Shown one piece after another: positions 35,398 to 44,153 of a stretch of DNA of 64,000 bases. The position numbers were made by a program, and so were the translations under genes. The notes under the pieces are model-generated. The model was not told where the DNA came from. It did no database searches and saw only the letters and a list, made by a program, of their open reading frames with translations. This stretch comes from Aldehydirespirator sp965220485 (GTDB taxonomy: Bacteria > Actinomycetota > Acidimicrobiia > Acidimicrobiales > Aldehydirespiratoraceae), in assembly GCA_965220485.1 (NCBI GenBank), contig OZ244832.1:4030001-4094000 (forward strand), given 5' to 3'. Position 1 is the first letter of the stretch; each line of letters opens with the position of its first letter.

Positions 35398-36840
35398 ATG
35401 CGCGGCGTGATCTCGGCAGCGGGTTACGTGCCGTACCACAGGCTCGACCGGTCCGAGATCGCCGCTTTCTTCGACTCGGGCGGCGGCCAAGGCACACGTG
35501 CCGTCGCCTCCTACGACGAGGACACCACCACCATGGGCCAGGCGGCCGCTGACCTGGCCCTGCGGTCCACTCCCGTCGCGCCCGAGGCCCTTTGGTTCGC
35601 CACCTCGGCACCGGCCTATCTGGAGAAGACCAATGCGGCCGCCATCCACGCCGCCCTGCGATTCGACCCGGCCGTGGCCGCCCTCGACTTCGGAGGGGCA
35701 GTGCGCTCAGGCATCGGCGGGTTGCGCACAGCCCTGACCGGCCGCGGCTCCATCCTGGTGGTGGCCGCCGACACCCGAGACGGCCTGCCCACCGGCGCCG
35801 ACGAGGCATCCGCCGGCGACGGTGCCGCCGCGGTGCTGGTGGGCGACGACTCTGACGGGCCGGTGCTGGCCGAGTACCTCGGCGGCGCGTCCCGCACGCT
35901 GGAGATCACCGAGCGGTGGCGCACGCCGGGCGGGTCCCGCTCCCGCAGTTGGGAGGAGCGCTTCGGCGCCCATGTCCTCGGCCCGGTGGCGCTCGAAGCC
36001 TGGCATGCTGCGCTGGCTAGCAGCGGCCTCGACGATGCCGGCCACATCGACCGCCTCGCCGTCACCGGTCTCAACAGCCGGGCCGTCGCCTCGGCTCTCA
36101 AGGCCATCGGCGCCAAGCCCGGCAGCCTCGTCGATCCGCTCATCACCACGGTCGGCAACACGGCCACCGCCCACCCGGCGCTGTTGCTGTGCTCGGCCCT
36201 GGAACACGCCCGACCCGGCGAGACCATGGCGGTGATAGCGCTTGCCGACGGCGTCGAGGTGATCGTCCTGCGGGTCACCGCAGCAGCGGCGGACCTCCGT
36301 CCGGCCGCACCCGTCGCCGCCCAGATCGCTGCGGGCGGGCCTCTCAGCTACGGCCGGTTCCTGGCTTGGCGCAACATGGTGACAATGGAGCCCCCCAACC
36401 GGCCCGCCCCGGCCCGCCCGTCATCGTCGGCTGCTCAACGCCGCACCGACTGGAAGTACGGCTTCTCCGGCTCGCGTGACCGGTCCACCGGGATGGTTCA
36501 CCTGCCCCCGGCCCGCGTGTCGGAGAAGGGCGGCGCGGTCGACGACATGGACCCGGCGCCCATGGCCCACGCCACCGGCACCGTCGCCAGCTTCACCGTG
36601 GACCGGCTCGCCTACTCGCTCAGCCCGCCCACCGTGTTCGCCGTCGTCGACTTCGATGAAGGAGGCCGGGCGCCACTGGAACTCACCGACGTGGACGCTG
36701 ATGACGTGCACGTCGGCATGCGTGTCGTCCCCACATTCAGGTGCCTGCACACCGCTGACGACATCCACAACTACTTCTGGAAGGCCCGCCCGGCGCGGTC
36801 CGGCGAGTCTGCGGAGACACCATCGGGAGCCAGCCGATGA
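35398..36840 (+). CDS. HMG-CoA-synthase/thiolase-like protein fused to OB-fold (DUF35-like) domain
   Basis: This 480-residue protein has an N-terminal thiolase-superfamily fold (about 1-300: GVISAAGYVPYHRL, ALDFGGAVRSGIGGLRTAL, LVVAADTRDG, EASAGDGAAAVLVGD, LITTVGNTATAHPALLL). A C-terminal OB-like domain follows (about 345-475: GTVASFTVDRLAYSLSPPTVFAVVDFDEG). The catalytic Cys expected in HMG-CoA synthases is not present in the FGGAVRSG segment, and the Zn-ribbon Cys normally preceding a DUF35 OB domain are missing (DWKYGFSGSRDRSTGMVHLP). It may be a structural partner of the thiolase encoded next. ATG 35398 sits just after repeat copy 3. Confidence 0.75.
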   Translation: MRGVISAAGYVPYHRLDRSEIAAFFDSGGGQGTRAVASYDEDTTTMGQAAADLALRSTPVAPEALWFATSAPAYLEKTNAAAIHAALRFDPAVAALDFGGAVRSGIGGLRTALTGRGSILVVAADTRDGLPTGADEASAGDGAAAVLVGDDSDGPVLAEYLGGASRTLEITERWRTPGGSRSRSWEERFGAHVLGPVALEAWHAALASSGLDDAGHIDRLAVTGLNSRAVASALKAIGAKPGSLVDPLITTVGNTATAHPALLLCSALEHARPGETMAVIALADGVEVIVLRVTAAAADLRPAAPVAAQIAAGGPLSYGRFLAWRNMVTMEPPNRPAPARPSSSAAQRRTDWKYGFSGSRDRSTGMVHLPPARVSEKGGAVDDMDPAPMAHATGTVASFTVDRLAYSLSPPTVFAVVDFDEGGRAPLELTDVDADDVHVGMRVVPTFRCLHTADDIHNYFWKARPARSGESAETPSGASR

Positions 36841-36880
36841 GCTCCGACGGCAACCGATCGACACGACTGGGAGCGGCGCC

Positions 36881-38083
36881 TTGAGTTCGCACGGCATCAC
36901 CGACCGGGTGGCCGTCATCGCAATGGGCTGCACGCCCTTCGCCGAGCACTGGGACGCCTCCCTCGACGACCTGATCATCGACGCGGCCCACGCCGCCTAT
37001 CGCTCGGCCGGTATCGCCCAGGACGACATCGACGCCTTCTGGTTCGGCACCTCCCAGTCGGCCGCGTCGGGCCTGGCCATGGCCGGCCCTCTCAAGATCG
37101 GTGGCAAACCCGTCACGAGGGTCGAGAACTACTGCGCCACCGGGTCCGAGGCCCTTCGCCAGGCCTGCTACGCGGTGGCCTCCGGGGCCTACGACACGGC
37201 CATGGCCCTCGGTGCCGAGAAGGTCAAGGACGGCGGCTATCAGGGCCTGAACGCCTTCCCTATCCCCACCGACGGCACCCAGCGCACGCTCACCGCAGCG
37301 GCCATGTTCAGCCTGATGCTGCCGGCCTACGCGGCCCGCTACGACGTGGACCCCGAGGAGCTGCGCTTCGCGGCGGCCCGCATCGCCTCCAAGAACCACC
37401 ACAACGGGGCTCGCAACCCCCTGGCCCAGTTCCGCCGGGAGATGTCGGCCGAGCGGATCTGCAAAATGCCGGCAGTGGCCGGGATGCTCTCGGTGTTCGA
37501 CTGCGCCGGAGTGGCCGACGGAGCCGCGGCCGCCATCGTGTGCCGAGCCACCGACGCCGGGCGTTGGTGCGCCGACCCGCTGTACGTGAAGGGGCTGTCG
37601 GTGGTTACCGGCACCGGCGCCGGGTCGCTCGACCCCGACTACGACTACACCACTCTGCCGGAGTGCGCCCAGGCCGCCGCAGACGCCTACGCCCAGGCCG
37701 GTGTGACCGACCCTCGCTCTCAGCTCGCGCTGGCCGAGGTGCACGACTGCTTCACTCCTACCGAGCTGGTTCTGATGGAGGATTTGGGGTTCTCGCCGCG
37801 GGGCACGGCCTGGCGCGACATGCTCGACGGCGTCTTCGACCTCGACGGAGAGCTGCCCGTCAACTCCGACGGCGGGCTCAAGTCCTTCGGTCATCCCGTG
37901 GGTGCCAGCGGCCTGCGAATGCTCTATGAGCTGTGGTTGCAGCTTCGGGGCGAGGCACCCGCGGAGCGCCGCATCCCCGAGACCGGCCGCACCTTGGGCC
38001 TCACCCACAACCTCGGCGGCTACCCCGGCGAGATCGTCAGCTTCGTCGGAGTATTCGGCACCGAACCCGGCCCGCCATCGTGA
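36881..38083 (+). CDS. Thiolase-family protein (SCPx/acetyl-CoA acetyltransferase type)
   Basis: This 400-residue thiolase has the nucleophile region VENYCATGSEALRQACYAV, EVHDCFTPTELVLMEDLGF (catalytic His), and SFGHPVGASGLRMLYELW followed by THNLGGYPG. These features match SCPx-type thiolases acting on branched or sterol-side-chain acyl-CoAs. The chosen start is TTG 36881, with a GGGAG site 8-12 bases upstream; no ATG or GTG fits. It probably forms a complex with the OB-fold protein encoded just before it. Confidence 0.82.
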   Translation: MSSHGITDRVAVIAMGCTPFAEHWDASLDDLIIDAAHAAYRSAGIAQDDIDAFWFGTSQSAASGLAMAGPLKIGGKPVTRVENYCATGSEALRQACYAVASGAYDTAMALGAEKVKDGGYQGLNAFPIPTDGTQRTLTAAAMFSLMLPAYAARYDVDPEELRFAAARIASKNHHNGARNPLAQFRREMSAERICKMPAVAGMLSVFDCAGVADGAAAAIVCRATDAGRWCADPLYVKGLSVVTGTGAGSLDPDYDYTTLPECAQAAADAYAQAGVTDPRSQLALAEVHDCFTPTELVLMEDLGFSPRGTAWRDMLDGVFDLDGELPVNSDGGLKSFGHPVGASGLRMLYELWLQLRGEAPAERRIPETGRTLGLTHNLGGYPGEIVSFVGVFGTEPGPPS

Positions 38084-38150
38084 AACTCCGGGAGTTATGG
38101 GGGATTATTCCCCTCCATTGCCGGAAATTCGATCAGTAGGGGACGCGAAC

Positions 38151-40763
38151 ATGCCTGTTCGACCGCTCACCGGCATCAGGGTGATCGACCTCGCCGCCGA
38201 CCGGGGCGAACTCTGCGGCCGGTTGCTCAGCGACCTCGGTGCCGAGGTCATTATGGTCGAGCCGCCGGAGGGGTCACCCAGCCGCAGGCTGCCGCCCCTG
38301 GACCCCTTGACGCCAGAGCATTCGCTGTTCTTCACCATGCGCAGCTGCGGCAAGCGCAGCGTGGTGCTCGACCTGGATGACGCTGAAGGCAAGGAGCGAT
38401 GCGAAGCGCTGCTCGCCTCGGCCGATGTGCTGATCGACTCGGCCGAGCCCGGAGCGCACGCCGCCGCGGGCCGTACCGAACTCGAGGCCGAGGCGCTCGC
38501 GGCCCGTCACCCCCATCTGGTGGTTGCGTCGGTCACCGCCTACGGGCGCACCGGCCCCTACGCGGGCCGCAACGTGCCCGGCTCGGTCATTGACGCCACC
38601 TCGGGCATGTGCTGGAAGGCGGGCCTGCCCGAGCGCGAGCCGCTGATGCCTCCGGGCAACATCTCCGGCGATGTCGCCGGCCTCGTCGGCGCATTCGCGA
38701 TCGTCTGTGCGCTGATCCAGCGCTGCGGGCACGGCGCGGGCCAGCTCATCGACGTGTCGGCCAACGAGGCGGCGGCCCAGATCACCGACTGGTCGCTGTC
38801 CAACTCGTCCAAGAGCATGGTCGCGGGCATCGATCCCGTCGAGATCAGGGCCGGGCCCGGGCCGGTGTACACGATCCTCGCCGCGGCCGACGGCTTCGTG
38901 CGCCTGGTGGTGCTCAGCCCCCGCCAGTGGCACGCCATCCGGGCCTGGCTGGGCGAGCCCGACTACCTGCAGGACCCCGAGTATGACGGGTTCATCGCAC
39001 GGTTCATGATCGCCGACGCGGTCCTCAACCCGCTGTACGAGGAGCTGTTCTCCACGATGACCATGGAGGAGGTGGCCGAGGAGGCCCAGCGCCGCGGCAT
39101 CGTTGCCACCCCCATCCTCAAACCGGGCGACGTCATCACCAACGAGCACTTCGAGGCCCGCAAGACCTTCGACCGGGTGCCGCTCTCCGCCGGCGGGACA
39201 ATGAGCCTGCCGTCGGGGTGGATGGAGATCGACGGCGAGCGGGTCGGTCCCACCGGTCGCCCGCCGCATCTCGGCGAGCACACCGACGAGGTGCTGGCAT
39301 CGCTGGTGGACGCGCTGCGGGAGGACGGACCTGAGGTGCTGGTGGACGCGCTGCGGGCGGACGGACCTGAGGTGCTGGTGGACGCGCTGCGGGCGGACGG
39401 ACCTGAGGTGCTGGTGGACGCGCTGCGGGCGGACGGACCTGAGGTGCTGGTGGACGCGCTGCGGGCGGACGGACCTGAGGTGCTGGCGCCGCTCGAGGAC
39501 GCGCCCCCGGCGGACTGGCCGCCCTTGCCGGTATTCGCCCCGGAGCCGGCCCTGCCGCTGGCCGGGGTGCGGGTCGCCGACTTCGGCCACGGCGGGGTGG
39601 GCGTGGAGATCAGCCGGATGCTGGCCGAGTACGGCGCGGATGTGATCAAGGTCGAGAGCCGCACCTACCCCGACTTCATCCGGGTGGTGCTGGGCGGGGA
39701 GATGTCGCCGTCGTTCGCCTCGTCCTCGCGGTCCAAGCGCGGCCTCGGCGTCAACGCCAAGACGGTCGAAGGCCGCCAGCTGCTGCTCAACCTCGCCGCC
39801 GGCGTAGGAGGCGCGGCCCGCTTCGATGTGGTCGTCGAGAATGGCTCGACCGGCGTCATGGACGATCTCGGGTTGGGGTACCGGGACTTTGCAGCAGCCA
39901 ACCCCGACATTGTGATGGTGTCCAGCCAGCTCATGGGTTCGTCCGGCCCGTGGTCGGCTTGGCGCGGCTACGGCCCCAACACTCAGGTCACCGGGGGCAT
40001 GACCCACCTCTGGGACTATCCCGACGTAGAGCACCCGTCGGGGTCGCAGTCGATCTTCCCCGACCACTGGGCCGGACGCATGGGCGCGGTGGCGGCGGTG
40101 GCCGGCGTGCTGGGCCGTCGGCGGGGCGTGATGGCCGGCGGATGTCACGCCGAGGTGTGCCAGGTCGAGCAGGTCGTGGGGGTGATGGGCGACCTGCTGG
40201 CCCGCGAGTCGCTGCAGGCGGGTTCGGTCAAGCCGCAGGGCAACCGCCGCGACCGGGGTGCGCCCTGGGGTTTCTTCTCATGCGAGGGCGAGGACCAATG
40301 GGTCGCCATCTGCTGCCGCACCGACTCCGAGTGGACGGCACTGGCTGCCCTCGTCGGCATCGACGACCCCGCCCTGGCCACTCTGGAGGCGCGCCGCCAG
40401 CGCGAGGACGAGGTGGAGGAAGTCGTGGCGGCGTGGACCCGGACCCTGTCCAAGCACGCCGTCACCGAAGCCTGTCTCGACGCAGGCGTTCCCGCCGGCC
40501 CCATGCTCACCTCCGGGGAGCAACTCCAGGATCCGCACCTGGCCGCCCGGGGCTACCTGGTGGAGCTCGACCAGCCCCCCATCGGCATTATGACCTTCGA
40601 AGGACCGGCCTTCGCTGCCACCGGCATGGCCGCCGCCGACATCCGTCCCGCTCCCGGCCTGGGCCAGCACACCCACCAGATCGTCGCCGAGCTGGGCCTC
40701 GACGAGGCCGCCATCGACGACCTCATCGCCCGCGGAGTCCTCGAGACCGATACTCCTCTTTAG
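38151..40763 (+). CDS. Double-domain CaiB/BaiF family CoA-transferase
   Basis: The 870-residue protein contains two type III CoA-transferase domains. The first (about 1-385) shows GIRVIDLAADRGELCGRLLSDLGAEVIMVEPPEG and PHLVVASVTAYGRTGPYAG. The second (about 465-870) shows GVRVADFGHGGVGVEISRMLAEYGADVIKVES and DIVMVSSQLMGSSGPWSAW. They are joined by five copies of a 12-residue unit, LVDALRADGPEV. These enzymes move CoA between carboxylic acids. In the first domain the aspartate expected to carry the CoA thioester may be the one in VPGSVIDATSG. Context with the thiolase pair suggests acyl-CoA degradation. Confidence 0.85.
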   Translation: MPVRPLTGIRVIDLAADRGELCGRLLSDLGAEVIMVEPPEGSPSRRLPPLDPLTPEHSLFFTMRSCGKRSVVLDLDDAEGKERCEALLASADVLIDSAEPGAHAAAGRTELEAEALAARHPHLVVASVTAYGRTGPYAGRNVPGSVIDATSGMCWKAGLPEREPLMPPGNISGDVAGLVGAFAIVCALIQRCGHGAGQLIDVSANEAAAQITDWSLSNSSKSMVAGIDPVEIRAGPGPVYTILAAADGFVRLVVLSPRQWHAIRAWLGEPDYLQDPEYDGFIARFMIADAVLNPLYEELFSTMTMEEVAEEAQRRGIVATPILKPGDVITNEHFEARKTFDRVPLSAGGTMSLPSGWMEIDGERVGPTGRPPHLGEHTDEVLASLVDALREDGPEVLVDALRADGPEVLVDALRADGPEVLVDALRADGPEVLVDALRADGPEVLAPLEDAPPADWPPLPVFAPEPALPLAGVRVADFGHGGVGVEISRMLAEYGADVIKVESRTYPDFIRVVLGGEMSPSFASSSRSKRGLGVNAKTVEGRQLLLNLAAGVGGAARFDVVVENGSTGVMDDLGLGYRDFAAANPDIVMVSSQLMGSSGPWSAWRGYGPNTQVTGGMTHLWDYPDVEHPSGSQSIFPDHWAGRMGAVAAVAGVLGRRRGVMAGGCHAEVCQVEQVVGVMGDLLARESLQAGSVKPQGNRRDRGAPWGFFSCEGEDQWVAICCRTDSEWTALAALVGIDDPALATLEARRQREDEVEEVVAAWTRTLSKHAVTEACLDAGVPAGPMLTSGEQLQDPHLAARGYLVELDQPPIGIMTFEGPAFAATGMAAADIRPAPGLGQHTHQIVAELGLDEAAIDDLIARGVLETDTPL
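39303..39482 (+). repeat. 36-bp in-frame tandem repeat, five copies
   Basis: Copies start at 39303, 39339, 39375, 39411 and 39447 with a 36-base period and near-identity (the first has GAGG where the others have GCGG). They encode LVDALR(E/A)DGPEV, an amphipathic helix unit, as the linker between the two CoA-transferase domains. Confidence 0.95.
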
Positions 40764-40797
40764 ATAGCAGCATATAACAGAAATATTCTAAAACTAG

Positions 40798-40825
40798 TTG
40801 CATACCCGATCTAGGGTGCTAGTAT
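40798..40825 (+). promoter_or_regulatory. Sigma70-type promoter with leaderless start
   Basis: TTGCAT (40798-40803) and TAGTAT (40820-40825) with 16-base spacing lie in an AT-rich patch. The predicted transcription start is at about 40832-40834, coinciding with GTG 40834 of the small membrane protein. Confidence 0.5.
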
Positions 40826-40833
40826 GCACACTC

Positions 40834-41115
40834 GTGGATGCTTCGATCGCTACTGCCATCATCGGTTTGCTGGGCGCTGCCGCAGTCGGGGGGCTCGGCT
40901 TCATCCTCACGGGAATGCGGGCCGACATCCGCGCCAACGGTGAACTCATCCGCGCCAACGGCGAGCGCATCAACAGGCTTAGCGAGCGGTCAGCCAGATT
41001 CGAGGAGTCCACGCTCGCACAGTTCGGTGAGATCACCCAGGTGCTGGTCAGGATCGAAGCCACCCAGGCAGATCACGGTCGCCAGTTCGAGAAGCTGGCC
41101 GGCGACCTTCCCTGA
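40834..41115 (+). CDS. Small membrane protein with coiled-coil tail
   Basis: This 93-residue protein has one N-terminal membrane helix (IATAIIGLLGAAAVGGLGFILTG). A helical polar region with a repeated RANGE(L/R)I motif follows (ADIRANGELIRANGERINRLSERSARFEESTLAQFGEITQVLVRIEATQADHGRQFEKLA), typical of a coiled coil. GTG 40834 is preferred because the promoter points to a leaderless message; ATG 40824 is out of frame. The family is unknown, though similar small proteins accompany phage or toxin modules. Confidence 0.6.
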   Translation: MDASIATAIIGLLGAAAVGGLGFILTGMRADIRANGELIRANGERINRLSERSARFEESTLAQFGEITQVLVRIEATQADHGRQFEKLAGDLP

Positions 41116-41118
41116 CTG

Positions 41119-41212
41119 GTCGCGGTCCCCCGGGCACTGCGGGCGGGCAATGAACCCGGAGGCCCGGGGCCCGCAGCGGGTCGCGGCCCCGAGGGCACTG
41201 CGGGCGGGTCGA
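41119..41212. repeat. Direct repeat, two copies about 30 bp each
   Basis: A segment GGTCGCGGTCCCC...GGGCACTGCGGGCGGG at 41119-41147 recurs with small changes at about 41179-41208. It lies between the small membrane protein gene and the convergent end of ino1. No function is evident. Confidence 0.55.
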
Positions 41213-41239
41213 CCTCCGACTTGGCACCCGACGGTGAGG

Positions 41240-42700
41240 TCAGCCGGCTTCGCTGTGGGTGACGGGCTCCTCGCCCATCCACTCCCGCAGGGTGTTCTTG
41301 AGCTTGGTCTGCTGGATGAACAGATCGTGCTCCACGTCGGCCTGCCGTGAGGGCTGGGGCGCCTTGAAGTAGAAGCTGAGCCACTCCTGCACGCCCGACT
41401 CACCGGCTCGGGCGGCCAGGTCCATGAACAGGGCCAAGTCGAGCACGATGGGCGCGGCCAGGATCGAGTCCCGGCACAGGAAGTCGACCTTGATCTGCAT
41501 CGGGTAGCCGAGCCAGCCAAAGATGTCGATGTTGTCCCAGCCCTCCTTGTTGTCGCCCCGGGGCGGGTAGTAGTTGATGCGCACCACATGGTGGATCTCG
41601 TCGTAGAGGTCGGGGTAGAGCTCGGGCTGCAGGATGGTGCCCAGCACGCCCAGCTTGGACACCTCCTTGGTCTTGAAGTTCTCGGGGGCGTCGAGCACCT
41701 CGCCGTCGCGGTTGCCCAGGATGTTGGTCGAGTACCAGCCCCGCAGGCCCAGCATCCGGGCCTTGAGGCCGGGCGCGATCAGCGTCTTCATCAGGGTCTG
41801 GCCGGTCTTGAAGTCCTTGCCCGCGACGGGGACGCCCCGGATGCGGGACAACTCCTCCATGCACGGCAGGTCCACGGTGAGGTTGGGGGCGCCGTTGGCG
41901 AAGGGCACGTCGCTCTGCAACGCCGCGTAAGCGTAGATCTGGCTGGGGGCGATGGCTTCGTCGTCGGCCTTCAGCCCGGCCTCGAAGGACTTCACCGACT
42001 CGTGCACCTCCGTCGGCTCTGAGAACGCCTCGGTCGAGCCGCACCACACCATCACCAGCCGGTTGCAGTCATTGGTGCTGCGGAAGTTCTCGATGTCGGA
42101 TATGAGGGTCTGGGCCTGGTCCCACTTGGACGCAGCCGGCTTCACTCGCACTCCGTCGAGGCGGCTCACCCAGCGGCGGTCGAACACCGCGTCCATGGCC
42201 ACCACACCCTCGAGCTCGGCCGAGATGGTGCCCAGCTCGCGCTCCTCCAGCACGCCGCACGTTCGAGCGGCCTCCAGCACGTTGGCTGACAGGGGGTCCC
42301 AGCCCCCGAAGACGAGGTCGTCCAGCCCGGCCAGCGGCACGAAGTCCCGGATGGGAGGATTGCGGTTCTCGGTCTTGGTGCCGAGACGGATGTGGGCCAG
42401 CTGGCTGATCGAGCCGATGGGCGGGCTAAGGCCCCGGCGGGCGGCGATCACGCCCGCGATGAACGTGGAGGCCACCGCGCCCATGCCCGGCGTGAGCACG
42501 CCCAGCGTGCCTGCGGCGGGAGCGATCCGTCGGGGTGCTGCGGGCTTGGTTCTGGTCGCGGCCGTGGCGTCCGCCGGAGTTCCGCTCGCTGAGGTTGAAC
42601 GTTGTTCGGGTGCTGCGGGCTTGGTTCTGGTCGCGGCCGTGGCGTCCGGGGCTCGCGTTGGGGCCGATTCGAGGCTTGTGTGGGTCGGGGCATCTGTCAT
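41240..42700 (-). CDS. ino1: Inositol-3-phosphate synthase
   Basis: This 486-residue enzyme converts glucose-6-phosphate to inositol-3-phosphate using NAD; in actinobacteria it feeds phosphatidylinositol and mycothiol. It shows GVLTPGMGAVASTFIAGVIA (NAD loop), DFVPLAGLDDLVFGGWDP, VPVAGKDFKTGQTLMKTLIAPGLKARMLGLRGWYSTNILGN and LCRDSILAAPIVLDLALF. The N-terminal 60 residues are a low-complexity tail with two copies of DATAATRTKPAAP, which most homologues lack. It is transcribed divergently from a LysR regulator. Confidence 0.92.
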   Translation of the reverse strand: MTDAPTHTSLESAPTRAPDATAATRTKPAAPEQRSTSASGTPADATAATRTKPAAPRRIAPAAGTLGVLTPGMGAVASTFIAGVIAARRGLSPPIGSISQLAHIRLGTKTENRNPPIRDFVPLAGLDDLVFGGWDPLSANVLEAARTCGVLEERELGTISAELEGVVAMDAVFDRRWVSRLDGVRVKPAASKWDQAQTLISDIENFRSTNDCNRLVMVWCGSTEAFSEPTEVHESVKSFEAGLKADDEAIAPSQIYAYAALQSDVPFANGAPNLTVDLPCMEELSRIRGVPVAGKDFKTGQTLMKTLIAPGLKARMLGLRGWYSTNILGNRDGEVLDAPENFKTKEVSKLGVLGTILQPELYPDLYDEIHHVVRINYYPPRGDNKEGWDNIDIFGWLGYPMQIKVDFLCRDSILAAPIVLDLALFMDLAARAGESGVQEWLSFYFKAPQPSRQADVEHDLFIQQTKLKNTLREWMGEEPVTHSEAG

Positions 42701-42759
42701 GACGCGTAAGACTAAAGGTGCGCTTCAGCCACATGGCAGTTAATGAAGCAAAACTAAAC

Positions 42760-42765
42760 TATTAT
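42760..42765 (+). promoter_or_regulatory. -10 box of the LysR gene, leaderless start
   Basis: TATTAT lies seven bases before GTG 42772 within an AT-rich 30-base patch. It would start transcription at or beside the GTG. No good -35 hexamer is visible, so control by the LysR protein itself or by ino1 divergence is possible. Confidence 0.4.
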
Positions 42766-42771
42766 GTGAGA

Positions 42772-43650
42772 GTGCCTGCCACGCTGCCTGACCTGTCGAT
42801 CCGCCAACTCGAATACCTCGTGGCCGTGGCCGACTCGGACACGTTCGCGCTGGCCGCTGAGCGGGTCGGTGTGAGCCCGTCGGCCCTCTCGCAGGGCTTG
42901 GCCGGGCTCGAACGCCGCATCGGCGTGCCTCTGTTCGACCGGGAGGGCCGGCGCAGGGTGCTGCGACCCGATACCAGACCGGTCCTCGACCACGCCCGCC
43001 AGGTGGTGGCGCTCACCGCCGACCTGACGGACTGGGCTCAGCGCACGCGATCTGGGGACCACGGGCGGTTGAGGCTCGGCATGATCGACGCCGCCGCGGT
43101 GCAGCATCACGGCGAGGCGTTGCGGCTCTTCCGGGCCGAACACCCCGAGCTGCGGATCCATCTTCGGGTCGCGCCCTCAGGCGACCTGTTGCGAGAGCTG
43201 GTGGACGGGTCCCTCGACTTGGCCGTGTGCGTCGAGCCGCCCGCCCCCGTCAATGGAGTGAGCACCGAGGCGCTGCTGACCGAGGACCTCGCGGTCTACG
43301 CCCCGGACGGTCGCCGCCGCCCCGGCCCCAGCGCAGGTTGGGGGCCCTGGGTGCTGTTCCCCCGCAGTGCCCACACCCGTGCCGCGGCCGAGGCGGCCCT
43401 GCGCCGTCGGGGCGCGCCGATGGAGGTGGTGGCCGAGTCCCACCAGCCCGAGGTGTTGTGCGAGATGGTGAGGCTCGGCCTGGGCTGGTCGGTCCTGCCC
43501 GTGGTGCAGGCCGAGTGGGGCGACCGCCCCCTGGTCGGCTGCGGGGTGCTGGTCCGGCGCCGGCTCGTCACCGCCCGCCGCCAAGGCGCGGCCCCCCACC
43601 CCGCCGGTGTGCTGCTAGAGCAGGCTCTACGCTCACCTGCGGCAAATTGA
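42772..43650 (+). CDS. LysR-family transcriptional regulator
   Basis: This 292-residue LysR-type regulator has the helix-turn-helix near the N-terminus: LSIRQLEYLVAVADSDTFALAAERVGVSPSALSQGLAGLERRIGVPLFDR. The effector-binding domain (about 90-290) includes HLRVAPSGDLLRELVDGSLDLAVCV. GTG 42772 is chosen because the -10 box lies just before it; upstream in-frame codons (from 42718) look non-coding. The divergent neighbour is ino1, which may be its target, though it may equally regulate the downstream genes. Confidence 0.85.
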   Translation: MPATLPDLSIRQLEYLVAVADSDTFALAAERVGVSPSALSQGLAGLERRIGVPLFDREGRRRVLRPDTRPVLDHARQVVALTADLTDWAQRTRSGDHGRLRLGMIDAAAVQHHGEALRLFRAEHPELRIHLRVAPSGDLLRELVDGSLDLAVCVEPPAPVNGVSTEALLTEDLAVYAPDGRRRPGPSAGWGPWVLFPRSAHTRAAAEAALRRRGAPMEVVAESHQPEVLCEMVRLGLGWSVLPVVQAEWGDRPLVGCGVLVRRRLVTARRQGAAPHPAGVLLEQALRSPAAN

Positions 43651-43748
43651 CTAAGAACATGCGCGGATAGTCGCTCCACCGCGTTTCGAATCGCTGGCAA
43701 TACAGGCATCACTGCTGCTGCTTCTCATCTATCCGCGCTGCCTCTTAG
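43651..43748. repeat. Short MITE-like copy with 20-bp terminal inverted repeats
   Basis: CTAAGAACATGCGCGGATAG (43651-43670) is matched at 16 of 20 positions by the reverse complement of 43729-43748 (CTAAGAGGCAGCGCGGATAG). It starts directly after the LysR stop codon and lacks the family core. It is a 98-base version of the interspersed repeat. Confidence 0.85.
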
Positions 43749-44109
43749 CTTGGATCCACCGATGGATTTGTGGTTTCTCACCAAATCTGCACGGGTTGTG
43801 ATCGTATACGACGCGTTTCTCTAAGATTTCAGGACATCAAAGACAGCACGCAGATTTCAGGACATCAAAGACAGCACGCTGCTCACAGGAAGTGCCTCCT
43901 CACATGGCCGGAATGATCGTCGTTGCTAACGGCATTCTCCCACGTCAGGAGCCCTTTCTGATGGATACGCCAACCCCCGCCGCGTCACTGCGCCGGTGGT
44001 TTCAGGCTTAGTTGTGCACACTATGTGGGGACAACTAAGTCAATTTCGAGTCGATGGGGTCTGCCAGCGCCCTTGGGGCAAGGGTGGGCAGTAGGTTGGC
44101 GCGGTTCAC
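43749..44109. other. AT-richer intergenic region
   Basis: There is no convincing gene. It contains a 28-bp tandem duplication (43824-43879) and many short AT patches unlike the flanking genes. It probably holds the promoter for the MaoC-type gene. Confidence 0.5.
43824..43879. repeat. 28-bp perfect tandem duplication
   Basis: AGATTTCAGGACATCAAAGA plus CAGCACGC occurs twice in tandem at 43824 and 43852, in a non-coding stretch. Confidence 0.9.
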
Positions 44110-44153
44110 GCCACGATGAAGGGACGGCCACGATGAAGGGACGGCCACGATGA
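44110..44153 (+). repeat. 17-bp tandem repeat covering the MaoC start codon
   Basis: GCCACGATGAAGGGACG occurs at 44110-44126 and 44127-44143, with a third partial copy at 44144. Each copy supplies an ATG (44116, 44133, 44150) in a different frame. Only the third opens the gene. Confidence 0.88.

Noticed and set aside
38096..38117. GGGGGATTATTCCCC hairpin as a transcription terminator
   Set aside because: Short imperfect stem without a T-tract, between genes on the same strand; not convincing.
43651..44109. tRNA or small RNA gene in the AT-richer gap
   Set aside because: No cloverleaf, T-loop or strong terminator found by eye; only repeats are supported.
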